Positions 6,969 through 14,029 of a DNA stretch of 21,495 nt are shown piece by piece. Below the pieces are notes generated by a model, which was not told the DNA's origin, searched no databases, and was given only the letters and a program-made list of their open reading frames with translations. The DNA comes from Coriobacteriaceae bacterium (GTDB taxonomy: Bacteria > Actinomycetota > Coriobacteriia > Coriobacteriales > Eggerthellaceae), in contig SFII01000012.1 in assembly GCA_004555335.1 (NCBI GenBank), positions 1 to 21,495 on the forward strand, in the 5' to 3' direction. Each line of letters opens with the position of its first letter. Position 1 is the stretch's first letter. The translations under genes and the position numbers were made by a program.

Positions 6969-7919
6969 ATGACAGAGTTCATGAGGCCTAAGGTTACAAC
7001 CGAAGAAGTCAACGATACCGTTGCCCGCTTCGTTGTAGAGCCACTTGAACGCGGTTATGGCTATACCCTGGGTAATAGCATGCGTCGCGTTCTGCTGTCC
7101 TCCTTGGACGGTGCTAAGGCAACCGCAATTCAGATCGACGGCGTTCAGCATGAGTTCACCGTGGCAGAAGGTGTGATCGAAGACATCACCGATATCGTCC
7201 TGAATGTGAAGGGCCTGGTCTTCAGGGCCCTGAACGACGACATCGTTGAGGCTCAGGCCCACCTTTCCGTCGAAGGACCTTGCACGGTCACCGGTGCTGA
7301 TTTGCAGGTTCCCACCGAGTTCACGCTGGTCAACCCCGAACATGTCATCGCTACGGTGGCAGACGGCGGCCAGCTTGACATGACTATCCGCATTGGCGTT
7401 GGCCGCGGCTACGTGCCCGCAGACCGCAACAAGCGCACCGAAGATCCCATCGGCATCATCCACGTCGATTCGCTCTTCTCTCCCGTGCGTCGTTGCACCC
7501 TGAATGTTACCGACACCCGTGTCGGTCAGGACACCGACCTTGACAAGATGGTTCTGGAAGTGGAAACCGACGGTTCCATCAACCCCACGGAAGCAGTATG
7601 CCGTGCCGCCAACATCATCAATCAGTACATGGGCGCTTTCCTGAGCCTGGATGTCTCCGAGACCGACGAAGAGGGTGAAGCTCCTTCCATCTTCGCTCCC
7701 GAAGGCCAGGAAACCAACGCCGAGCTGGACAAGCAGATCGAAGATCTGGACTTGTCTGTTCGTTCCTACAACTGCCTGAAGCGCGCCGGTATCCATTCCG
7801 TTCGCCAGCTGGTTGAATTTTCCGAGAACGATCTGCTCAACATCAGGAACTTTGGCGCGAAGTCCATCGAAGAGGTTAAGGACAAGCTCATCTCGATGGA
7901 CCTCAACTTGAAGCAATAG
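6969..7919 (+). CDS. rpoA: RNA polymerase alpha subunit
   Basis: The alpha subunit dimerises to start assembly of RNA polymerase and its C-terminal domain binds UP elements and activators. The protein is 316 residues, normal. The N-terminal domain shows GYGYTLGNSMRRVLLSS, the dimerisation and beta-contact motif, and residues about 1-230 form this domain. An acidic linker with PEGQE follows. The C-terminal domain has VRSYNCLKRAGIHSVRQLVEFSENDLLNIRNFGAKSIEEVKDKL, split here only by description: the DNA-binding arginine and the NFGAKS loop are present. A near-perfect TAAGGAGG at 6951-6958 drives translation. rplQ follows 11 bases after the stop. Confidence 0.98.
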   Translation: MTEFMRPKVTTEEVNDTVARFVVEPLERGYGYTLGNSMRRVLLSSLDGAKATAIQIDGVQHEFTVAEGVIEDITDIVLNVKGLVFRALNDDIVEAQAHLSVEGPCTVTGADLQVPTEFTLVNPEHVIATVADGGQLDMTIRIGVGRGYVPADRNKRTEDPIGIIHVDSLFSPVRRCTLNVTDTRVGQDTDLDKMVLEVETDGSINPTEAVCRAANIINQYMGAFLSLDVSETDEEGEAPSIFAPEGQETNAELDKQIEDLDLSVRSYNCLKRAGIHSVRQLVEFSENDLLNIRNFGAKSIEEVKDKLISMDLNLKQ

Positions 7920-7930
7920 GAGATTGAAAC

Positions 7931-8386
7931 ATGAGGCACTACAAGAAGGGGCGCAAGCTGGGCACTGATGCCAGCCACACCAAGGCCATGAAGAAGAGCC
8001 TGGTTGCTGCGTTGTTCACCAACGACCGCATCAAGACGCTGGAAGCTCGTGCTAAGGAAATCCGTCCCGACGTGGATCGCATCATCACCTGGGCAAAGCG
8101 CGGCGACCTGCATTCCCGTCGTCTGGCTATCGCAGCACTGGGCGACAAGGAACTGGTTCGCGAGATCTTCGAAAAGGTCGCGCAGGGTCAGTTCGCTGAC
8201 CGCCAGGGCGGTTACACCCGCATCATGAAGCTGGGCAACCGCAAGGGCGACAACGCTCCCATGGTAATCATGGAATTCTGCACCGAGCCCGTTCAGAAGA
8301 AGGAAGCAAAGGCAGCTCCCGTTGCCGAGGCTCCCAAGGCTGAGCCCGCTCAGGCAGAGGCAGCAGAAGAGGCTGCAGCAGAATAA
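7931..8386 (+). CDS. rplQ: Ribosomal protein L17 (bL17) with an acidic/alanine tail
   Basis: L17 lies near the peptide exit tunnel of the large subunit. The core (residues 1-118) is canonical: MRHYKKGRKLGTDASHTKAM, then LFTNDRIKTLEARAKEIRP and RIMKLGNRKGDNAPM. Residues about 119-151 form an extra low-complexity tail of Ala, Glu, Lys and Pro, giving 151 residues against about 120-130 in many bacteria. Such tails are common in Actinomycetota. AGGAG at the rpoA stop (7918-7922) precedes the ATG by 8 bases. It is the last gene of the block and is followed by a strong terminator. Confidence 0.96.
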   Translation: MRHYKKGRKLGTDASHTKAMKKSLVAALFTNDRIKTLEARAKEIRPDVDRIITWAKRGDLHSRRLAIAALGDKELVREIFEKVAQGQFADRQGGYTRIMKLGNRKGDNAPMVIMEFCTEPVQKKEAKAAPVAEAPKAEPAQAEAAEEAAAE

Positions 8387-8423
8387 CAGCTGCGAGCGTT
8401 CTTGCTCAAGTCAGAGCTATTCT

Positions 8424-8462
8424 AGAAGGGAGGTCGATGTTTCGACCTCCCTTCTTCCTTTA
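8424..8462 (+). terminator. Rho-independent terminator of the ribosomal/rpoA block
   Basis: A perfect 14-bp stem (AGAAGGGAGGTCGA at 8424-8437 with TCGACCTCCCTTCT at 8442-8455) has a TGTT loop and a T-rich tail. It is among the strongest hairpins in the window and lies between rplQ and ecfT, which begins only 12 bases later. Confidence 0.93.
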
Positions 8463-8466
8463 TACT
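8461..8466 (+). promoter_or_regulatory. Candidate -10 box for a leaderless ecfT transcript
   Basis: TATACT at 8461-8466 ends 7 bases before the ecfT ATG at 8474. The expected start point would be at or next to the A of ATG. The -35 region falls within the terminator hairpin and shows no good match. Confidence 0.4.
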
Positions 8467-8473
8467 TGCGTCT

Positions 8474-9316
8474 ATGTCTTTCAATGCCACCTCATACAAC
8501 CCTCGGATCACACCCGTCCATCGAATCGATGCACGGGTGAAAATCGTGCTCGTGGTGGCATACTCCATTGCCCTTTTCTTCGTTCAGACATGGTCGGGTC
8601 TGGGGCTTTTTGCAATCGTGCTTGCTCTTGCCGTTGCTGCGAGCAGACTCAGGCTGCTCGCGTGCATCCGCCAGCTCATCCCTTTGCTCCTTATCCTGTC
8701 ATTCACGCTTATTGCGAATTCCTTTTCCTTCGATGTGTCTTCCGCAGCCGAGTTGTATGGAATCGGTGCGGTATCATCCGGGGTGTTTCAGGAAATGCAG
8801 CCAGTAGCGCTTATCGGCACTTTCGGTTTCGTGCCCGCAGGTTTCGCGCGCGGCTGCTTCTACGTGCTGCGCATTGCATTTTTGCTCTGCGCGTCATTGG
8901 TTCTGGTCACCACCACCAGCACAAGCGAGCTCTCCCATGCAATCAGGCGCTTCCTTGTTCCCCTCGAGCGTTTCGGCTTGCCGGTCCACGACATTGCGAC
9001 CACTATCAGCATCGCACTCAGGTTCATCCCCGTGACCGTGGACGAATTCGATGCCGTGCGCATGGCGCAGGCATCCCGTGGGGCCGATTTCGAAGGGGGA
9101 GGCCTGATCGGGAAGCTCAAGATGTGGGGAACGGTGCTCATACCCATGTTCGTCGGCTTGTTCAGGAGAGCCGAACGGCTGGCGACCGCCATGGATGCAC
9201 GTTGCTACGGCATGGGCAAGACCACGTATCTGAATCAGAGGCGCATGGATGGAAAGTCCTGGGTCATTCTTATTCTTCCGCTCGTTCTGTTCGTCTGCGT
9301 ATCGTTATTCTTCTAG
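8474..9316 (+). CDS. ecfT: ECF transporter transmembrane subunit EcfT
   Basis: EcfT is the membrane scaffold of energy-coupling-factor vitamin importers, linking two EcfA ATPases to a substrate-binding S component. The protein is 280 residues. The N-terminus ending HRIDARVKI is the family signature. Several hydrophobic segments follow (about 22-60, 66-83, 127-147 and 262-280). The two coupling motifs that contact the ATPases are ASRG (200-203) and DARCYG (241-246); the second deviates from the usual A-R-G. No EcfA lies in the window, though ecfA genes commonly sit between rplQ and ecfT in other bacteria. I find no Shine-Dalgarno sequence before the start, but a -10 box is placed for leaderless initiation. 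The substrate cannot be inferred. Confidence 0.87.
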   Translation: MSFNATSYNPRITPVHRIDARVKIVLVVAYSIALFFVQTWSGLGLFAIVLALAVAASRLRLLACIRQLIPLLLILSFTLIANSFSFDVSSAAELYGIGAVSSGVFQEMQPVALIGTFGFVPAGFARGCFYVLRIAFLLCASLVLVTTTSTSELSHAIRRFLVPLERFGLPVHDIATTISIALRFIPVTVDEFDAVRMAQASRGADFEGGGLIGKLKMWGTVLIPMFVGLFRRAERLATAMDARCYGMGKTTYLNQRRMDGKSWVILILPLVLFVCVSLFF

Positions 9317-9345
9317 GAATCATCGAACACGATCGGGCTATCTAT

Positions 9346-9415
9346 GCGGGAGGGCGTCCCGCTCGGGTGGGCTATTGTCGTTTTCGCAGCCCCCAAAGGC
9401 CGCCCAATGGGCTAC
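9346..9415 (+). other. Hairpin-rich leader before the antiporter gene
   Basis: The 153 bases between ecfT and the antiporter contain a perfect 6-bp hairpin (GCGGGA at 9346-9351, TCCCGC at 9357-9362). Further self-complementary blocks follow (TGGGC near 9368 with GCCCA near 9402, and GCCCA-A-TGGGC at 9402-9412). I do not recognise a known riboswitch class. Confidence 0.3.
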
Positions 9416-9469
9416 ATTGTTTCAGGCATATTTCATTACTTTACGTATGCGGGCGAAAAGGAGAGAGAA

Positions 9470-10843
9470 TTGAATTGCGAGACTACCGCGAGCGAACAGC
9501 CTAAGGGCAATATCGCTGCGTTGCTGCCTATCCTGGTATTCTTGGTGCTCTATCTGGGATTGGGCGTGATCTTCGAATACGTGATGGGGATCGAGATGGG
9601 CTTCTACAGCATTCCCATCGTGGTCGTGTTCCTGGTGGCGCTGCTCGTTGCCTGCGTCCAGAATCGGGCGCTTTCTTTCGACAGGAAACTCGAGGTGATG
9701 GCGGGCGGCATCGGAGACAAGACCATCATCACCATGGTGCTGATCTTCATGGTTGCAGGCGCCTTCGTGGGCACCGTGGGAAGGGGCAGTGCGGAAAGCG
9801 TTGCCTACTTCATGCTTTCCATTATCCCGGGGCAGTTCTCCGTGGCGGTTCTGTTCGTGGTCAGCTGTTTCGTTTCCCTTTCCATGGGTACTTCCGTGGG
9901 TACCATCACGCTCATCACCCCTATCGCTTGCGCGGTTTCTGCAGCTTCCGGATTCAGCATGCCGCTGTGCGTTGCGTCCGTTATGGGCGGCGCGATGTTC
10001 GGTGACAACCTCTCATTCATCTCGGACACCACTATCGCAGCCTGCCAAGGCCAGGGTTGCCGCATGAGCGATAAGTTCAAGCAGAACTTCAAGATCGCGC
10101 TTCCCGCTGCCATTGTGAGCCTGGCGATTATCCTGTTCATCTCGCTGCGTTCCGGTATTTCCGGCACCGTGGAAAATGACTACCAGCTGATCCAGCTTAT
10201 CCCCTACTTGATCGTCCTTGTGGGCGGTATTGCGGGCGTGAACGTGTTCGTGGTGCTGCTTCTGGGCATCCTTTCCGGTTCGATCATCATGCTCGCCACG
10301 GGGGCTACCGCGCCCACGGACCTGCTGGCAAACATGGGCACGGGTTGCGCAGGGATGTTCGAAACCACCATGGTGGCACTGCTGGTTTCTGCGATCTGCG
10401 CGCTCATCAGGGAAAACGGTGGATTCGTTGCTTTACTGAACGGCTTCCGCTCGATCATCAAGGGAAGCAAGGGCGGCCAGTTGGGTATCGGTCTTCTGGT
10501 AGGTGCGATGGACATCGCGACGGCGAACAACACCGTTGCCATCGTCATGGCCAACCCCATCGCGGCTGAGTTGGCGCGCAACTACGGCATCTCCAGGCGC
10601 AAGACCGCTTCGCTTTTGGATACCTTCTCCTGCGTCTTCCAGGGAATCATCCCCTATGGTGCGCAGATGCTCGTGGCCATCTCCGCAGTCGCAACCATGG
10701 GCGGCAGCATTTCCGCTTTCCAGATCATCCCCTTCCTGTTCTATCCCTTCCTGCTTCTGATCAGTTCGCTGGTCTTCATCTTCCTTGTTCCCAGCAAGGA
10801 TGTGCGTGAAGATGAGAAGGTCTTGGAAATCGAATCGGAGTAG
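9470..10843 (+). CDS. Na+/H+ antiporter, NhaC family
   Basis: This is an integral membrane protein of 457 residues with about a dozen hydrophobic segments, of the NhaC-type ion/proton antiporter family. The signature GDNLSFISDTT at 178-188 marks the ion-binding region of the family. FMVAGAFVGTVG and SMGTSVGTITLITPI are also characteristic. The start is TTG at 9470, chosen for AAGGAG (9458-9463) at a 6-base spacing; an upstream ATG at 9344 has no site and would add about 42 residues. It is closely followed by mnmA, 9 bases after the stop. Family members exchange Na+ for H+ or, in some cases, amino-acid-like solutes, so the transported solute is not certain and I give no symbol. Confidence 0.85.
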   Translation: MNCETTASEQPKGNIAALLPILVFLVLYLGLGVIFEYVMGIEMGFYSIPIVVVFLVALLVACVQNRALSFDRKLEVMAGGIGDKTIITMVLIFMVAGAFVGTVGRGSAESVAYFMLSIIPGQFSVAVLFVVSCFVSLSMGTSVGTITLITPIACAVSAASGFSMPLCVASVMGGAMFGDNLSFISDTTIAACQGQGCRMSDKFKQNFKIALPAAIVSLAIILFISLRSGISGTVENDYQLIQLIPYLIVLVGGIAGVNVFVVLLLGILSGSIIMLATGATAPTDLLANMGTGCAGMFETTMVALLVSAICALIRENGGFVALLNGFRSIIKGSKGGQLGIGLLVGAMDIATANNTVAIVMANPIAAELARNYGISRRKTASLLDTFSCVFQGIIPYGAQMLVAISAVATMGGSISAFQIIPFLFYPFLLLISSLVFIFLVPSKDVREDEKVLEIESE

Positions 10844-10852
10844 GAAAAAGCC

Positions 10853-11905
10853 ATGCCCAAGGTATTGGTCGCCATGAGCGGCGGCGTCGACTCCAGCACC
10901 ACGGCCCTGCTGCTGAAGGAGCAGGGCTATGAATGCGTCGGCGCCACCATGCGCCTGTGCACGGAAAAGCTGCTGGGGAAGCCCGCGGAATCCGATGACG
11001 TGGAAGATGCGCGGAGCGTTTGCGCGAAGCTGGGGATTCCCTTCGTGGAGCTGGATTGCGCTGACGAATTCGAAAGCACGGTCGTGCGGGATTTCGTGGA
11101 TAGCTATCTTGCTGGAGAAACCCCCAACCCCTGCATCGTGTGCAACCGCCGGCTGAAATTCGGCGCGCTGTACGAGAAGGCGCGCGATCTGGGTTGTGAT
11201 TTCATTGCGACGGGGCACTACGCGCGCATCCTGCGTGACGGGCAAGGCCGTCCGCGGTTGGCGAAGGCGATCGATCCTTCGAAGGACCAAAGCTACGTGC
11301 TCTATTCCCTTACCCCCGAAAAGCTCGAGCACGTGCTCTTGCCCCTGGGCGGCATGACGAAGGCCCAGGTGCGGCAGATCGCCGAAGAGCATGGCCTGGT
11401 GACGGCCCACAAGAGCGAAAGCGAAGACATCTGCTTCGTACCCGATGGGAGCTACCTGGACTTTCTGGGCCGTTATGCAGACGTTGCCTGCGAACCCGGG
11501 GATATCGTGGATGTAGACGGAAGGCGCATCGGGACCCATAAGGGAGCGATCGCCTATACCATCGGCCAGCGTAAGGGATTGGGCATCGGCGGATTGAAGG
11601 AGCCGTATTTCGTCTGCGGAAAGGACATGCCATCGAACACCGTGGTGGCGGGGCCCGAAAGCGCCCTGTTCGCGAGCGAGCTCGTGGCGCGTGACTGGAA
11701 TTGGATAGCCCCCGAATCCGAAGGACCCTTCCGGGCAAGTGTGAGGACCCGCTATCACCAGCAGGAGCAAACGGCGGTGCTGACCCCGGGACCCGGCAAC
11801 ACGATGCATGTGGCCTTCGACCAACCCCAGCGGGGCATCGCACCTGGCCAGGCGGTGGTTGCCTACGACGGCGACCTGGTAGTGGGTGGCGGCACCATCT
11901 GCTAG
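10853..11905 (+). CDS. mnmA: tRNA-specific 2-thiouridylase MnmA
   Basis: MnmA installs the 2-thio group on U34 of tRNA-Lys, tRNA-Glu and tRNA-Gln, using ATP and a persulfide sulfur relay. The product is 350 residues, normal. The PP-loop SGGVDSS is at 9-15. The catalytic cysteines sit in NPCIVCNRR (C97) and SEDICFVPDG (C194). TGHYAR and KDQSYVLY are conserved tRNA/ATP contacts, and GLGIGG with the C-terminal beta-barrel follow. AGGAAAAAG at the antiporter stop precedes the start by a few bases, so the pair is probably co-transcribed. The presence of tRNA-Lys(TTT), one of its substrates, elsewhere in the window is coincidental. Confidence 0.95.
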   Translation: MPKVLVAMSGGVDSSTTALLLKEQGYECVGATMRLCTEKLLGKPAESDDVEDARSVCAKLGIPFVELDCADEFESTVVRDFVDSYLAGETPNPCIVCNRRLKFGALYEKARDLGCDFIATGHYARILRDGQGRPRLAKAIDPSKDQSYVLYSLTPEKLEHVLLPLGGMTKAQVRQIAEEHGLVTAHKSESEDICFVPDGSYLDFLGRYADVACEPGDIVDVDGRRIGTHKGAIAYTIGQRKGLGIGGLKEPYFVCGKDMPSNTVVAGPESALFASELVARDWNWIAPESEGPFRASVRTRYHQQEQTAVLTPGPGNTMHVAFDQPQRGIAPGQAVVAYDGDLVVGGGTIC

Positions 11906-11989
11906 CCTTCCCCTTCGGCTGCTCGACCGATGGGCCTATTCTCCCGCCGGCGGTGGGGGCGGGGTGGAGCGAATAAGCAACATACGGCA

Positions 11990-12020
11990 GGACCGTGCGC
12001 TTGGCGTGCGGTCCTTTTTT
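11990..12020 (+). terminator. Rho-independent terminator after mnmA
   Basis: An 11-bp stem with two wobble pairs (11990-12000 with 12004-12014), a TTG loop and six T residues (12015-12020) lies 84 bases past the mnmA stop. Confidence 0.9.
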
Positions 12021-12133
12021 GTACGGGCACGAGTTTGGTGCATTTGGCCGCTCTAGGCAAACAGCCCTCCCTTCGGGTGGCTGGGATGGTGCCGTGTAGG
12101 CGCGCACGGGGTTTTCTAACCGAAGGGCGCAAG

Positions 12134-12159
12134 GGGAATTATTCCCGAGTGAGTATAAT
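12134..12159 (+). promoter_or_regulatory. Consensus -10 and adjacent inverted repeat before moeA
   Basis: TATAAT (12154-12159) is a perfect -10 box lying 38 bases before the moeA ATG. No good -35 is visible. In its place is a perfect 6-1-6 inverted repeat, GGGAAT-T-ATTCCC (12134-12146), ending 7 bases upstream of the -10. This is the expected place for an operator or activator site. The rest of 12021-12133 holds only weak hairpins and no gene. Confidence 0.55.
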
Positions 12160-12197
12160 TTGATGCGGAAACGATGTCCCGAAGGGAAGGAAGGCGC

Positions 12198-13454
12198 ATG
12201 AGGGAGATGATTTCCCCCGAAGAAGCACGCGAATTGGTGCTTTCGAAGGTGCAAGCCGGCAGGGTCGTCACGGTGGATCTGCTCGACGCCTTGGGTAGGG
12301 TTGCCGCGCAAGACGTGGTGAGCGATATGGATGTGTCGCCATTCGCCCATTCCGCCATGGATGGCTTCGCGCTCAGGTCGCAGGATATCGCGCAGGCAAG
12401 CGAGGGGAATCCGGTGAAACTGCGCGTCATCGCGGATCTTCCCGCAGGCAGCTGCCATGAGGGCGCCATCTGCGAGGGGGAATGCGTCCGCATCATGACA
12501 GGCGCCGCCGTCCCGGAGGACGCCGATGCCGTGGTGAAGTACGAGATCGTGGGAGTAGAGGAAGGCGACGGCAAGGCGGGGAGCCTGGTGTCCTTCACGG
12601 CTCCGGCGAAGCTGCGTGCGAATATCCGCGAGGCAGGGGAAGAGGCTAAGGCGGGCGAGACGGTGCTGCGTCAAGGCGAGATCGTGTCATCGGCGGGGGC
12701 GGGCTTCCTCGCAAGCTGCGGCTCCCTTTCGATCAATGTGTATGCGCGTCCGAAGGTCGCTATCATCGCCACCGGATCGGAGCTGGTGGATCCCTCCCAA
12801 CTGCCCCAGGCGGGAAAGATCAGGAATTCCAACAGCTATGCCATGGCGGCCTGCGCGAAGCGCGCCGGCTGCGAGCCTGCGATCTTCCCTATCGTGGAAG
12901 ACACCCTGGAGGCTTTGAAGCGGGCGATCGCCGAAGCGAGTGAAGGCTATGATTTCATCGTGACCACGGGGGGCGCCGCAAATGGCGACTTCGACTTCAT
13001 CAAGCAGGCGATCGACGATCTGGGCGAGCTGTGCATGTCCACCGTCAACATGCGCCCCGGCAAGGCGCAGGCCTTCGGCATGGTGAACGGGGTCCCGGTG
13101 TTCGGGTTGCCCGGTAATCCTGCCGCAGCGTACGTGGGCTTCGAGCTGCTCATCCGTCCCGCCCTGCGCAAGATGCAGGGCTACACCTGTCTCGATCCCC
13201 AGGTGGTGCGCGCGGCTCTTTCCAAGGACGTGGGCAAGCGCGATCCCCGCCGCATCTACCTGCGTTCCACCCTGCGCCGTGCCGAAGACGGTAGCCTGGT
13301 GGTGGAGCCGGCTTCCAAGCAGAGCAGCGGCCTGTTCGGCGTCATCCAGCGCAGCAACTGCCTGGCTATCATGCCCGAGGGCTTGGAGGCGAAGAAGGCC
13401 GGCGATCTGGTCGATTGCGTGCTTTTGGATATCCCCGAGGAGGCGGTGTTCTAA
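12198..13454 (+). CDS. moeA: Molybdopterin molybdenumtransferase MoeA
   Basis: MoeA inserts molybdate into adenylylated molybdopterin, the final step of molybdenum cofactor synthesis. The protein is 418 residues, normal. Domain order is as in MoeA: MDGFAL (54-59) and RIMTGA (98-103) in the N-terminal region, then the molybdopterin-binding domain with TGSELVD, TTGGAANGDFD (256-266) and GLPGNPAAA (303-311), then the C-terminal beta domain. The middle of the second motif (AAN) differs from the usual VSV of GGVSVGDYD. The start at 12198 is chosen for the strong GAAGGGAAGGAAGG before it; an ATG 24 bases upstream has no site. The stop overlaps the mogA start. Confidence 0.93.
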   Translation: MREMISPEEARELVLSKVQAGRVVTVDLLDALGRVAAQDVVSDMDVSPFAHSAMDGFALRSQDIAQASEGNPVKLRVIADLPAGSCHEGAICEGECVRIMTGAAVPEDADAVVKYEIVGVEEGDGKAGSLVSFTAPAKLRANIREAGEEAKAGETVLRQGEIVSSAGAGFLASCGSLSINVYARPKVAIIATGSELVDPSQLPQAGKIRNSNSYAMAACAKRAGCEPAIFPIVEDTLEALKRAIAEASEGYDFIVTTGGAANGDFDFIKQAIDDLGELCMSTVNMRPGKAQAFGMVNGVPVFGLPGNPAAAYVGFELLIRPALRKMQGYTCLDPQVVRAALSKDVGKRDPRRIYLRSTLRRAEDGSLVVEPASKQSSGLFGVIQRSNCLAIMPEGLEAKKAGDLVDCVLLDIPEEAVF

Positions 13455-13936
13455 TGGAGGGTCAGGCATTCCGTTTCGCGATCATCACCTGTTCCGATAC
13501 GCGGAAGATCGAACAGGACACCGCGGGCGCGGCCCTGCGCTCGCTTGTGGAAGAGCAGGGCTGGCAGGTGGTGTCCCACGTGGTGGTGAAAGACGACCGT
13601 GCGGGCATTTCCGATCAGATTGTGCATGCAGCCGATGATCTGGATGCTGATGTGATACTGACCTGCGGGGGCAGCGGGCTGTCGCTGCGCGATGTGGCTC
13701 CCGAAGCCACCATGGACGTGTGCGACCGCAATGTCCCGGGTATCGCAGAGGCGATGCGCGCCTACAGCATGCAGATCACGCCCTATGCCGCCTTGAGCAG
13801 GGCGGTATGCATGCAGCGCGGGCGACATCTGGTGTTGAACCTGCCCGGCAGCGAAAAGGCCGCCAGGGAAAACTGGCAGGCAGTGGTGGGCATCCTTCCC
13901 CACGCCATGAAGATGACTGCCGGAGGCGGCCACTGA
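13454..13936 (+). CDS. mogA: Molybdopterin adenylyltransferase, MogA/MoaB family
   Basis: This enzyme adenylylates molybdopterin to prepare it for metal insertion by MoeA. The product is 160 residues, the usual length. It has the N-terminal FAIITCSDTR and the signature GGSGLSLRDVAPEAT (72-86), the family's molybdopterin-binding loop, then NLPGS at 129-133. The ATG at 13454 overlaps the moeA TAA by one base (TAATG), and GAGGAGG at 13437-13443 inside moeA is the binding site, which suggests translational coupling. MogA and MoaB proteins are hard to separate by sequence, so the symbol is the better guess given its direct partnership with moeA. Confidence 0.88.
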   Translation: MEGQAFRFAIITCSDTRKIEQDTAGAALRSLVEEQGWQVVSHVVVKDDRAGISDQIVHAADDLDADVILTCGGSGLSLRDVAPEATMDVCDRNVPGIAEAMRAYSMQITPYAALSRAVCMQRGRHLVLNLPGSEKAARENWQAVVGILPHAMKMTAGGGH

Positions 13937-14029
13937 TCCGAAGGCGCAGAAAGATGCGAAATGGCCTGCCGCATCCGGTCCGGGAGGCGTATCCTGGAAG
14001 GGTTCGTCATTACAGGAACGGAGGATGGC

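Noticed and set aside
6948..7916. A 322-codon open frame opposite rpoA
   Set aside because: It mirrors rpoA almost exactly and has no family signature; rpoA is unambiguous.
8437..9504. A 355-codon plus-strand frame overlapping ecfT
   Set aside because: It is the wrong frame of ecfT, rich in Arg, His and Cys. It begins inside the terminator hairpin and lacks membrane segments.
10433..11824. A 463-codon open frame opposite the antiporter and mnmA genes
   Set aside because: It spans the junction of two clear plus-strand genes and has no recognisable domain or binding site.
12021..12197. A molybdenum-cofactor riboswitch before moeA
   Set aside because: The likely transcription start (after TATAAT at 12154-12159) leaves a leader of only about 30 bases, too short for that RNA, and the upstream hairpins do not resemble it.
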